A DNA stretch of 64,000 nt, from NCBI GenBank assembly GCA_020137815.1, contig CM035355.1, forward strand, positions 6,033,350 to 6,097,349. The letters are read 5' to 3'. The DNA is from Hormiphora californensis. Taxonomy: Eukaryota > Ctenophora > Tentaculata > Cydippida > Pleurobrachiidae. The notes under the pieces were generated by a model. That model was not told the DNA's origin. It saw only the letters and a program-made list of their open reading frames with translations, and searched no databases. This document shows positions 20,213 to 32,046 of the stretch, in pieces; position 1 is the first letter of the stretch, and every line of letters starts with the position of its first letter. The translations under genes were made by a program, and so were the position numbers.

Positions 20213-20436
20213 GGCTACGATTGGGAGAGAATTGTTAGCCGGGGGAGGATCTTGGGGGGTTGGGACTTTAGTAATTATGAATAGCAGTCTGTAAGAAATT
20301 GCAATATATATTTTCACACCATTATTATGTACAGAAAGGACGGGAATATGGTTCCTAATTATTTACAGTCTATATAATTACAGAAGACGCAACTTGAGAG
20401 ACAGATCTGATATATCTGAGAGAGAATAAAGCCCCA

Positions 20437-23400
20437 TCAATCACAGATATCATTATGAGTGTTGACATCGAGAGTAAGATCAACTTTGTAAGCGTTCGTC
20501 GTGGTAGTTTTGCAACCCCGAAGTCCAGCTATAAAGATGCTCGGTTTCGGAACACTCGTTCCTTGGTCCCGTTTTGTCTGAGTTTCCGAGTCCTTCGGCA
20601 GGTAGATCTAAAGGGGGAGGGGATGTTGGAATGAATGGTTTGATTAAATTACATCTTCCATCCCCTAGGCCCTGGGTACCAAACCCAAACCCCAATCCGT
20701 TCCGCCTGGCGCATGGTCCGGTTCGGAGAATAAAGTCTTTTGTAGTGAGACAACCCAGGGGTAACAAATTGTTACCAAAATATATGTTTACCTGGGTAGA
20801 AGTTTGTCTACGGAAGTTGCTATTATCAGTCTGTACACTGTGTGTCATTCTGGTTCGTAGATTAGCCAGTTTGATTGCCTTACGCCTCATCTCCCACTCA
20901 TTCCACTCGTAGGTGGGATCAATATTTGACTCGATGGGATGGGTCTGAAATGTGATCGTATTTTATAGAACAATCTTTTTCACGCCCCAAAACTATGGTC
21001 ACCGTCAAGTGGCATCCACACTCCACAACGTACATGTGCAGCTGTTGAGGAGCTAGAAAGTAGCAGGGGTGACTACGTTACCATCTACTGAGAAATCCTC
21101 TCCCAAATTAACTAAATCGCAGACCAATTTTGTTACCTCCGTCTGGATTCCAGAGTCTCTCTTGGTTAGGGGCTTCTCAATCATGTGTCCCGGCTCTGCA
21201 CTCTTCCCATAAGGTGTTATGGTACTGAACTGCATATGGAGTTCTAGTAGTTGGATCAGTTCGGGGGACCTCTTAGCGGCATCCGCTATGTGCGCTATAA
21301 ACCTGAACAGGGAGGGATGTTAGGAAGTGGTGGTAAGAGGTGGGGGTGGGTGTCTTCATCATCACTATCATGCTCTGTCTGACGCCGCGACCCCACCTGA
21401 GCGCACTGTTGAGAATCAAATGGGGTCTGGCGCCACCAGACAGATCATGCTAATATATATATTCAGTCTTTCTACTGTTACGAAACAACAATATGAACAG
21501 CATAATATTGAACAATAAATGGAAACATTGAGCTGATTACCTATCCGGATCGGCAGCGAACTTTACAGCAGCGTCCTTGGAGCTAAAACAGAAGAAGTGG
21601 TCCTTGTAGCGTAGTATACCAATGAGCGGGTTACCTGTCAATATATATTGTTAATTTATTAACAATTAACAATTTAATAGGCTGTTAAAATCTTTCTAAT
21701 AATGACCAATTTACGATTAATTAACAATTAATTAACAAATAAAACCCACCTGGTACAAGGAGTCTATCCTGTGTTGCAATACAGAATCCACAGAAACCCT
21801 TGTATTGGAGGGGCAGGTTGGAGAAATTCCGTGTCGTCTCTGGGAACAAGAATTCCAGATTCTTGAACTGGGGAGCATGCTCAACCCGATCATCCAAACC
21901 ACTCGTTTCGTTTACTCTGTTGGGGAGAAAGGTGTGGAAAACTAAAGTAAAACTCTCTGATCTGGAGTAAGTGAGGGTATTCTAATTCCCTGTGGGGGGC
22001 TCCCCTCCCTATTTCCAGTCTCCAAATTCCACGGATTTACAATCAAAACTCCCCCATTTCCTAAATATACCTCTCTCCCAAACTCCATAAATGTACCTCT
22101 CCTCGTCGCTCCTAAGAATGAGTCCTGTCAGGAGGGGCTGGAGGAGGGAGTCAGGGAGGACATCACGGTGGGACTTGGTGAAGGGCTCCAAGTTGGTCTG
22201 AATGTTACTAATGACCGAGAGAAGGACCATTTCATCCTGGAATCCTGTCCAGATCTTGGCCAGGGAGATGAACTTGGGGTAAACCTGCAAGAGGAGGTGA
22301 TGTTGTAGTGTGGCCTCAGCTGTGGGGCTGGAACAAATTACATGTTGTCTCTCTGATATCTTTCTCGTCAGTTGATTCTCTCTCTGAATTAGGGTACCCA
22401 TGATTCTATACCTGGTTGGTTGGCACAGCAGTCTTGCTCTGGATGGTGTTCTGCAGCTGGATTAGAACCGACCTGAGATCCCGTTCCAGGGTGTTAATCT
22501 GGTCGGTCGCCACCACAACATCAGTTAGCAGGACCTAACATGGAATCGTTGGGTTTTTATTGTGTGGTTCACACCACATTTGATTTCAGAGCGTGCTCTA
22601 TGATGGTTCGGCAGATCAAGGTTTTTAGTGTGCGTTTTAGCAGCGTTAGGTCCCACCGACTTGGATTCAAAACACACCAACCCAGAATTAAAACGGTACA
22701 GGTACAAGAGCTAGTGGTACAGGTACAATTTGTTGAGGTACAATTATAGTGGATGTTATGTTATTATCATTAGAAATACCTTGAGGAAGGCCTCATGTTG
22801 CCGGCAGTTGATGAGCGCCTGTCTGATCAACTCAGGATCTGGGTCTGCCAGGTTCTCCGCATTCTGACGCTCAATCAGACCCGTATACCGTGAAATGTGA
22901 CTAAAAAATATGGAGTCAGAGAAATTTATTGTGAGATTTGCGTGTTTTTTTCATTGCGTAGTAATTTGTTGCACTCACAGGCGTGTAGAATTGAGTTCAT
23001 TTTCAATGTTCATGGTTGCAGAGGGAATGGCCTCGTTCAGGATGGATGGTAGATTATCAATACCTTCCCCACCCTTTCCACATTCTTTATTGAACAGCCT
23101 GATCCCAGTCACAATCTGGGTCAGCTCCCTCAACTGCCGTTCCTAAAAGGGGGAGGCGGGCATGATTGAGCGGGAAATGATAGTAAGCGTGGATTTGGAA
23201 TGATTAATGATACACAAAGAGTGCTGAACTAGAATTCAGATAACAGACACTGATCAAGTAGCAGGAAAAGTTAACGACGAACAGTTCTTACCTTGTCTCT
23301 CTTGGCAAGTGACATGAAAGTCCCCAGCTCAGTTTGAGGGAAGACACTCTGTAACGCCGCGGTAGCCTCCCTAACAACAGAAATATCAGTAGGAGAACCG

Positions 23401-24342
23401 AGACCAGATCTGAGCAGGACACAGCTGACAATCTTCCTATACAATCCCTCTAGCTCTTCACGAGTCCTGGCTCGGCTATCTGTTATCTCCCTCATGACAG
23501 GTTGTAGACGGCTCTCTAGAACTCGCTTGTGCTCTTCGAGGAATTCAGAGCGGTTTGTGTAGTTCATATCAAAATAGACCTGGAGAGTGGATATCATTAG
23601 TTCAAAATAATTTTCACTTGTACTGGAATGAGCTTCCTCTTGAGCTCAGGTCAATCCCCAATGTGGATACTTTCAAAACCCGGCTGAAAACACATCTCTT
23701 CGTTGGTGCATTTGGAGTGGGTGATGGGGAACCCATGGCTGAGTTGTAATGTTTGTTGTAGTTGTGGGGCCTGCGGGCAATCAGTGTCATCCTCTCTCTG
23801 GCCATGTTATTAATTCATTACCTAGTATCCTTTTTTCGAGCAGGTGTGAGTATAGTGTGTTTTAATTTATATCTACAGGATTATGGGACCAGTTATTCCC
23901 TCAGTTTTATAAGTCAAGTTTATTTAGTCGTCTATATATTGTTTTTCAACCAGAGCTGTTCGAGTGTGTCATATAATTAGTCGAGGATATACCGCTCTGA
24001 TGATTCGACGGAACATCGTCAATATTTTGGCATGTCTCTGTCGGGTATGGGCGGTATATAAGCGCGGAATATTATTATTATTATTACTGAAATTGTTGAA
24101 AATCTAAAATTCTCAGAAGAATGAAACTTGGTTACTGTCAGATCATTGGCCTGACTTACTCAACAAGGCCTGACAGTTGTTCCATTACCTGCATTTTGAT
24201 TGTGTCAAGACTGGGAGAGTTGTTCATCAACAATCGATCAACACACGTCTTGATAAGCTTCTGGACATCATCTTTAGTCAGCGTCCTCTCCACATTGAAC
24301 TGGTTCTCGGGGTCTAGCACAACCTGGAGGGAGGGAGAGAGG

Positions 24343-24392
<50 letters not shown>

Positions 24393-24544
24393 AGAAGAGA
24401 TCATTAACAAATGAGTAACAAACTTACCGCTTTGACCATGAACGCCACGAGTGTCTCACTAACAGCTTGGCCCTTTACAGCACATTCCTGGGCTATCTCT
24501 CGGATGATATTCTTGATCACAGACTCCGCTTGGGCCCTTGACAT
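20437..24544 (-). CDS. CFAP206: Cilia- and flagella-associated protein 206, 12 coding exons, 628 aa
   Basis: Exons: 24544-24428, 24323-24189, 23579-23292, 23142-22979, 22900-22780, 22534-22412, 22284-22097, 21916-21750, 21634-21541, 21302-21137, 20944-20792, 20607-20437. The phases join to 628 residues (human 622). CFAP206 is an axonemal protein needed for radial-spoke assembly and ciliary beating. Conserved stretches are very close to vertebrates: VYFDMNYTNRSEFLEEHK, VLLRSGLGSPTD, LGTFMSLAKRDK, GECGKGGEGID-like CGKGGEGIDNLP, LLVPGNPLIGILRYK, ELIQLLELH, EWNEWEMRRKAIKLANLR and TKRDQGTSVPKP. The start MSRAQAESVIKNIIREIAQE matches the family N terminus. A truncated LINE lies in the second intron. 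The gene starts 525 bp from the Kelch/coiled-coil gene and ends 225 bp before the short Kelch gene. Confidence 0.97.
23600..24087 (+). mobile_element. 5'-truncated LINE 3' end in a CFAP206 intron
   Basis: The plus strand encodes WNELPLELRSIPNVDTFKTR followed by LKTHLF, the hallmark C terminus of CR1/Jockey-type reverse transcriptases. It then runs through about 300 bp of untranslated sequence to an (ATT)n tail at 24069-24087. 3'-end retention with a short tandem tail is what CR1-clade insertion gives. It lies antisense to CFAP206. Confidence 0.8.
24339..24391 (+). repeat. (GA)n microsatellite in the first CFAP206 intron
   Basis: About 20 GA units then nine or more G. Simple repeat only. Confidence 0.9.
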
Positions 24545-25068
24545 GTTGCTGGCTATTATAAAACAGAGGTGGAGAGATGAGACACAGAGGAACGTTGAAA
24601 CTGGTTAAGCATGACTGGATTGTGGGTGTGTTAGTGTGATGTGTGTACATCTGTGTTTACTGTTTGTGTGTGTGTGATATGGGTGTGTACATCTGTGTTT
24701 ACTGTTTCAACAGTGTTTGTGTGTGATGTGGGTTGATGTTGGTGAACGTTCCAGTGTTATGTCTGTGCGCGCCGTATCCAATGGTAACACTAAATGCTGA
24801 AACATTCAACTCTAAACATTCAAATGTCAATAAGATTCAGCGCGCAAACGAACTGAATCATCTGTCAATGAAAGCTGTACAGCAAAGCTCACAGCCGTTG
24901 TCTCTCAGAATCTAGCAGCGAACAGCTTGTTTCTAGACGTTCTCTATCTCTCTATCTGTCTCTGAGTCCTTCCCTTTATCTGAACAGTGTCTATCTACTG
25001 CACAAGAAGCAACAATATATTTACAGGTCAGTCCCACTATCTACAAATGTCAGTCAGCAGTCAAGTTA

Positions 25069-28000
25069 TCATTTTATTTGGACTCTATTCATCAACTCCT
25101 CCAATTTCTTTATCTTTTTGTTTAAATTGTCCTGATCAGCCGCCAGGCGCCGCTGGCTCCTCTCCAATCTTTTCCTCTCATCTGCCAGGACAAGCCGTTC
25201 CTGGGAGAACTGACCTGATTGGGTTTCCACCCACTGACGACAGCTAGCTGTGTGGGCATCGCACTGCCTGAGGGAAATAAACAGGGTGTCTTTAGAATCC
25301 CAATTAATAAGTTAATTAATGTTAACTAATTCACTAAGTTAACTAATTATCTAACTAACTAATCCATTAACCAATTAACTAACTCACCGTTGAAGATCAG
25401 CCCGTTGCTCCGTTACCCACTCCTCCAACTCTTCTCTCATCTTCTTAACCTGCTGAGTTTCCCTTGCTAAACAGCTCTTAGCAGCGTATACTGCAGCAAA
25501 CTCTGCCTCTAACACATCGAATCCTTTTGATACCTGGGCTATTGTGGGATAGAGAATGTAATTGATAGTTGGATATTTTCTAATGAATAGAAACCCCTAA
25601 TACCTACCCACTTGTTATGTTAGACCACCCCCCCCCCCCCCCCCCCCCGTTCCATCGCCCCTGACCCACCTATGACAGTTCCTTTAAGATCATCCAGCCC
25701 CGTATGTTTGTCCACATCAGGAAGAGAGAAATCAGTGATAGGGGGCACAGGAGGAAGCTCCGAAGCGATTGAAAAAGTGGGCGTTGGTATGGGTGTTTCC
25801 TGTATCTCACATTTTGGGATGTCGTGACACTGTAAACCGTGTATCTGGAGCACCCATGCATCTGGGGAGAAGAGGGTGGTTACCTGGGAAGAAGAGGGTG
25901 GCTATCTGGGGAGAAGAGGGTGGTTACCTGGGAAGAAGAGGGTGGCTATCTGGGGAGAAGAGGGTGGTTATCTGGGGAGAAGAGGGTGGTACAAGGTGTT
26001 CATATGGGATCTTTACAAGCGTTGGGCTTCACCCAGAAAAAAGTTGACAAAATTATCTTATGAAACTTCATACTTGGACTATTCTATACCCTCATTCAAG
26101 GTTCCTGGTGTTTCCGGAGCTCTACTACCCCTGGAAGTGTGTTTTTGGCATCAAAACCACCAGAAGGAATTTTTTGCTGATGCTGAAACTTTGCTAGAAT
26201 GTTTTTTGGGTATTTTCTATGTCAATTCCAAAGTTTCATGATGATTGGATATGTTTTATGAACTCAAAATTTCGAAAAAAGTGCCTGGAAAGACTCTAAA
26301 ATATCAATTTTTGCCGTTTTTGAGCTGTTTTTGGGCCTTTCCAGCCAGTTTATTTTGAACTTGGTGACTGAACCACACATCCGATCATCATGAAACTTTG
26401 GAATTGACATAGAAAATACCCAAAAAACATTCTAGTTAAGTCTCAGCATCAGCAAAAAATTCCTTCTGGTAGTTTTTATGCCAAAAACACACTTCCAGGG
26501 GTAGTAGAGCTCCGGAAACACCAGGAACCTTGAATGAGGGTATAGAATAGTCCAAGAATGAAGTTTCATAAGATAATTTTGTCAAATTTTTTCTGGGTGA
26601 AGCCCAACGCTTGTAAAGATCCCATATGAACACCCTGTACAAGTGGTTCGTTTCTGTAACGGTTGAGGTAAGAGCTATAGTTGTTTCAGTGAATAATACG
26701 TGTGTTTATTATCATGTCCCCAAGCTAAATCCTCTCTTTCCCTCACCATCATATGTTGAAGTTGCACCTAGACCACCCAGAACGTAAAGACAGTTGTTGA
26801 GAATGTGAGCAGTTTGGACGCACCGGGATCCAGGCCTCTCTCCCATGGTTCCCATTTTAGTCCACGCGTTCTTTGTAAGGGAATAGTACCAGGCCTGGGA
26901 GGAGAGAGATAGAGTGGAGATGGGATAATAGTAAACAATATTTGTGTTCCTCACACCGCTCTTTGAGGGTTCGGTAGATCAAGGTTAGTGCTTTACTCCT
27001 TCTGGACTAAGATAGCTTAGTATAATAGTCTCACTCTAGTTAAAGTAACAATCTCACCTCACCATGCTCTCACTCTCGTAACAATCTCACCTCATCAAAG
27101 GTAGACGGTGGAAGGCTATCATTGCTGCCACCAAACAACACCAGGGCATTCTTATCAAATAGGTGTAAGGTAGAGAAGTCACAGGGTGGGGGATAAACAC
27201 CGCTTGATATCTTCACCAAATGCCATGTTTTACTAGCGAGATCCAGGTAGTGCAGATCGTTATACCTGGAGGATTGCATTGTCTGTTTGTTTGTGAGTAC
27301 TACTGCAGGGTGGACCAGAAACATGGAACCAATTTGAGATAACTAATGTGTCAATAGAGTTCATATCTCCAACTAGCTCCATATTTCTGACCCACCCTGT
27401 ACATCTGGACTCTAACCTACCTGGAGGCATATTGAACGAGTGAAGTGTTTATAAGGATGATTATTGAGTGAAACATGTATCCGTTTCCCCTCACTTACCA
27501 CAATACAGGTGACCCGCTTCCTCCATACACGAACATCTTCCCACCACAAACTGTACTACAGTGGTCCACACGTGGGGGAGGGGGTGTACCGGTAGTTTTA
27601 ACTTTCTCCCATCTTCGAGATGTCGCACCTTTGGGGTGGCCGGTGGGTTAGAGGTTTAGGGGTTGATGGGGTGGGTTAGGGGTTCAGGTTAGGGGTCCAG
27701 AAATGGGTTAGATGTTGAGGGGTGAGTGATGGGTTAGAGGAAGAGAAGGGAGAAGAGAAAGCCTATATATTTGATGAAAGAGAAAGGGGGAGGGTAATGT
27801 ACTGTATTGTCAAAGGGACACACAATATGCCGGCTTTTCATTGGCGCATGCTGTCAATTTCTTTGACGTTTTTTTCTTCATTATTCGCTTAGTCCTAGTC
27901 TACCCTTCTCTCCTCTGACCTCTCTCACTCTCGCTCACTCTCACTAACTTTATTATTTCATCATTCTCTCCCCACTCTAAACCAACCAACCAAACCAATA

Positions 28001-30156
28001 TCTCTCTCTTTCTTCTCTCTTTCTTCTCTCGACTACCACATTAAAGATCTGCCTCCCTCCAGGAGACCTATTATTGCACGAAGCCGCTCCATAGAGATAG
28101 ATCACATACGCTCCATAGATACGCTATCTCGCCACCACATAGGATCTTGGCCCATCAGACAACAAATGATCGCCTTCTATCTCTATCTCTCTTTCTCTAC
28201 CTCTCTATCCCTAAATTTCTGTAGGAACTCCATGCAATGCCTCTTGATAATATACATTGTCTCGTTTTTTCTCTCTAGTGTTTGTGAAATGATGCAGTGT
28301 TGGTTGCTGATTGTGTTTGTTCTTCCAATATTACCCTTGGTAAATGCAGAAGATGAAACACTGAGTAAGTAAAGAATCCATATTTCACACTTTGTCGATT
28401 ATACAGGACGAGTATAGGGACCTAGCCAGCGCTCAGCAGGCATCATACAACCATTTCCACGGGTTATTGATAATATTTCACTGTTATTAGACGTATCTTC
28501 ATTCTTCCCATCTTTAGCATATTATATTGATCCCCCTCCATAAACCCCCTCAATGATTTTTCAGTTATTCCTGTGAGTGGCTCTGAGATCTCTATCACCT
28601 CCGCCTCCCAATCCGATGCAGCAAATTGTTGTCCCGTTACTCGAGCCACCGACCGAGATCTCCTAACCGTATCTCTCTCTAAATCATCCGATATCGATAA
28701 CTGGGTCAAGCTAGAACTGGCTGAAAACCGGACCATAGACAGAGTGGTGTTTTACTACCGGTTCTACACAAACTGGCCGATCAGCTCCAACTCATGTTAC
28801 CAAAGCGAAAGTGCCTGGACGAAGTGTGCTATATCCCAAACAAATACCACTATCTCAATCACACAAGGTGGTGTGGTGGTGAAGACTTGTGGAGTGGTGG
28901 AGTTAAATACGACGGGGTGGAGCCAGACTGATCAGGTCTACTCGATTGCTTGCGGAGTAAAGGGAGATGGAGTGCTCCTCAGTTCGGTTGAAAGCAGGAT
29001 TCTGGTTGCAGAGATCATTGTTCATGGAACTATATACGATCCGGAAGGTAACATTCTTGTAACAAATTTCCCTTTCTCTCATTATTTTTCATCTTTTCCA
29101 TCTTCATTCAGACATGGAAAAACCCAAACCCAGAAAAACAAAACCGAAACTTTTGCAACAATATAAAATTCTAACCAAGATATCCATTATCCAGCATGTT
29201 CAAATGCATCGTTAGATGACAAAACAAGGTTTAGATTGCTTGCTCGACCCTGTCTGACCGGGTTTGAACAAAACAAGGTTTAGAGTTTAGATATCGCATT
29301 GCTAATATGCCATACCAAGGTTTAGAGTATAAGTATCGTTGGATGGGACGTCCTGGCTAATTCCTCCAAACATATAGAGATGGGCCCCATCCTGTGAGAT
29401 ACTGAATGAGACCGTACCAGGGTCGTCATGCATCTCCAACTGAGGGGAGAGTTCATTACTTACTAAACTCTAAAGAGGGAAGGATGTTGTGATTTGAAAT
29501 GGAATATATGGATGTCCGATTCTCTAGCGACTGTAAGTGTATTAGCAAGTAATTTTGAGGTTATTTTAATATCTCTTGCTAAAAAAGGAGTTAATTAATC
29601 AGGTAATGAGTTAAATGTTAATTAATGTGCTACTTAACTTAAAAGTTAATTTATGGGTTAATTAATGTGCAACTTACCTTTAAAGTTAATTAATGAGTTA
29701 ATTACCTGGAACCATGTGAGTGATGCCGGTTGAAGCATGTACAACCCCTTACAGTGTTGTAACGTATACTCATTGCTAGTACCCCCATACAGATACACGT
29801 TATCCCCAAGAGATGCCATGAAGGCGCCAACCCTGGGTCCAGGGGTTACACCCACTGTGGGCATCTTCTTGCAGTAGACCTAGAATTGGAGTAACCATGG
29901 TAACCACTACATTACAATGGTAACTAAGTCATGGTTACTAATGGTAACCATGATAACATGTTACCTTTGCCCCATTGAGTTGCAATGCGAACAGCTCATC
30001 TGAGTAGATGTTACTGCCATCAGATCCGGGAGCTAACACCGCTCCCCCGTACAGGTAGACACTTCGGGCGTTGTCATGGTAACATGATGCCGCCCCGTAA
30101 CGAGCCCCAAAATGCTGGCCATCCACTTTGCACCGCAGCCATGTACCCTCGGTCAT
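25069..30156 (-). CDS. Kelch-propeller protein with C-terminal coiled coil, 9 coding exons, 494 aa
   Basis: Exons: 30156-29965, 29879-29706, 29439-29316, 27628-27499, 27265-27091, 26894-26747, 25861-25670, 25538-25388, 25267-25069. The phases join to 494 residues. Six Kelch blades fill roughly residues 1-300 (YLYGGAVLAPGSDGS, VYLYGGTSNEYT, LYMFGGISQDVPSND, MFVYGGSGSPVLWYND, VLFGGSNDSLP, LYVLGGLGATSTYD). A Pro-rich linker follows, then a charged coiled coil (EAEFAAVYAAK through DERKRLERSQRRLAADQDNL to KKIKKLEEL). I do not recognise the ortholog. A propeller plus coiled coil suggests a scaffold. Intron 27629-29315 contains a plus-strand gene, and intron 25862-26746 a large inverted-repeat element. 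I chose the ATG at 30156; an upstream non-coding exon joining at the acceptor just 5' is possible. It sits between RABL2 and CFAP206 on the same strand. Confidence 0.85.
25861..25989. repeat. Minisatellite of ~21-bp units next to a Kelch splice acceptor
   Basis: About six units alternate ATCTGGGGAGAAGAGGGTGG and ACCTGGGAAGAAGAGGGTGG. The first unit overlaps the acceptor of exon 25861-25670, so on the minus strand each unit carries a CCACCCTCTTCTCCCCAG-like acceptor. Confidence 0.85.
25990..26639. mobile_element. ~650-bp inverted-repeat element (~255-bp arms), mariner-like ends
   Basis: The left arm begins TACAAGGTGTTCATATGGGA and the right arm ends with the complement of TACAGGGTGTTCATATGGGA. 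The arms match for about 255 bp each around a 130-bp centre. TA at both ends suggests Tc1/mariner targeting. No transposase frame. Transcription across it would give a very stable hairpin within the Kelch/coiled-coil intron. Confidence 0.8.
28289..29166 (+). CDS. Secreted F5/8-type-C/fucolectin-like protein nested in a Kelch intron (3' end uncertain)
   Basis: Exon 28289-28364 encodes a clear signal peptide (MMQCWLLIVFVLPILPLVNA). The donor A|GTAAGT joins phase 1 to the acceptor TTTTCAG at 28564. The second exon encodes about 160 residues with the look of a galactose-binding-like domain: ISITSASQSDAANCC, DNWVKLELAENRTIDRVVFY, SNSCYQSESAW, VKTCGVVELN, DQVYSIACGVKGDGVLLSS and LVAEIIVHG. Eel fucolectins have the same order of motifs. 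At least six Cys suggest disulfides, and sequons are present. The frame may end at TAA 29166, or splice at GAAG|GTAACA (29047) to an exon I could not find. Likely extracellular carbohydrate binding; the exact role is unknown. Confidence 0.55.
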
Positions 30157-30807
30157 ACACCAGGATCCTAGTAATTAGTACTTTTATTAGTTAATTAGCA
30201 TTGGGATTGGGATGGGATCCTGTAGTATTTTGTAGTGAAAGAGATACGGATATCCTAGATATTCTTAGTATGGGGGATAGTGACGAGGAGAGACAGTCAG
30301 GGATAAAATCAAAACACGCCATGGATAAAGGTAAAATCAACAACAAAGCATAACACACAAAATATATGGGGTAAACACTTGATAAATATAATCTTGGAAG
30401 CGATAACATGAAGGGTTATAGCGAGATAGGTATAGATCTAGAGAGTCGAATTGAAGGAAAAAAACTGTATAGATCACGGGGCGGAGTAATAATAATAACG
30501 GTGGGGAAGGAATGAAGGTTAGTGTGTCTCATAGTCCTGTCACTCTATTGACAGGCGAGATTCTCTCTTTCTCTCTCTGCGTGTATGAATTTGGGGAGGT
30601 ATAATACATGTAATATTCGGGGGGTTACACGCACTGTACAACGCTTTTTACATTTCACACATTGATCTGGGAGGTATAATAATAATAATCCTCCTACTTC
30701 GACGGGGGCTGTTCAACAGCGTCACTGCTAAATAATATAGAGAGGTCGGGGATACCCCTCACTCCAACACACATATCTTCATCTTTAAAGAAACATCAAA
30801 ACACATT
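30157..30807. other. Gap between RABL2 and the Kelch/coiled-coil gene
   Basis: AT-rich, with TAATAATAATAA tracts near 30488 and 30680. It must hold the RABL2 3' end and the Kelch 5' region. No gene seen. Confidence 0.5.
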
Positions 30808-31862
30808 TTAATCATCTGCATCATCATCGAATGCATTCAGGTACTCCAACTCCTCCAGCACGTGATCCTCGTATTCCTCTGTGTTGTTCTTGTAGTGAAC
30901 TGCCTGCCTGATCTGAGGAGGGGGGGTAGACATTAGATATGAGGGGAGTGGAGGTCATACAGTTTTAGTGAACCGCCTAACAATATCTGATCTGTACTAG
31001 GGGATATATATGGTCTGAGGAGAGGGGAGAGAGATACGAAGAGGGCAAGATTTGGTTTTATCGGGGTTTTCAATTCAGGGATATAAAATGTTCTACTCAC
31101 CGCCTCTCTGAAAATCTTAACAACATTGCTTCCATCAGCCGCGGAAGAGAAGAATAAGGGAATGTTGTTACTTTGGGGGAACTTGTAGGCTTTGTTGGCC
31201 ATGGAGAGGTCAGTATCCACCTTGTTCCCCACACAGATAACAGGAATCTTGGGTCGGTGTTTTCCTCAATTCTTTGTACCATATTGCAAGGATTCTTGTA
31301 TGTAACCTGGGGTAGATCATTATTTTAGAAAAGAGGAGGGAGAGGGATTAATGTGGGATAACTTTATATGATTTAAGAACCAGGTCCCTCAGATGAGGTT
31401 ATTTATCCCGGGAAGTTTATTATCTTTTGAATTCACAACACAAATATATTTACCTTTCGTGAGACATCAAACACCAGAATGCATGCCTGTGCACCATGAT
31501 AGTATGCTGAGTGCATGCTCTGAAATCGTTCTTGCCCCGCTGTGTCCCATAGCTCTAGCTCAACCTGAATAATAATAAGTATTGGAGAGTGATGTTCTAA
31601 TTATTGAAGAGTTTTTTTCAATATCATTCATTTTCCACCTAAAATTATTACACTTTTCACATAACTTTTCATATAACTTTTCATATAAAATTCCACAGAA
31701 AATTACCTCCTGATCATCGACAATGTCCTTATGTTTGAATAGTGTCAGTGCGTATGTAGAAAGTTGCTGAGGTTTATAGTTGTCTAGCAGGTACCGTTCA
31801 ACTAACTTGCTTTTCCCTACCGCACTATCACCCAAACATATCACCTTTACTTTTTCTGTCAT
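30808..31862 (-). CDS. RABL2: Rab-like protein 2, 4 exons, with two one-base insertions in exon 3
   Basis: Exons: 31862-31707, 31564-31454, 31306-31101, 30912-30808. The product is a small GTPase of about 191 residues that controls entry and turnaround of intraflagellar transport. G1 is [10 protein letters not shown], followed by [15 protein letters not shown], then G3 [21 protein letters not shown]4 NKVD and G5-like SAADGSN. These match RABL2 rather than other Rabs; there is no C-terminal prenyl Cys, as in RABL2. Exon 3 is 206 nt, while reading phase and homology need 204. One extra base lies at GG 31290-31291 and one at TTTT 31260-31263. Both are in homopolymers, so consensus error or a recently broken copy are both possible. 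It starts 185 bp past the moonraker stop. Confidence 0.92.
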
Positions 31863-32046
31863 TTCCTGATTTGAAATGGGAGGTTTGAAAAGTTGTGGAG
31901 TTTTATAAACACAATCGACTTGGATAGGTCAAGAAGTATACAAATGAACATAAAATGTGTTTACATATAATTGTATATTATAATTTTCGTCAGATTAAAA
32001 CACTCTCGTCATAGCATAATAAGTCAGTTTATTCGATTCCCCGAAA

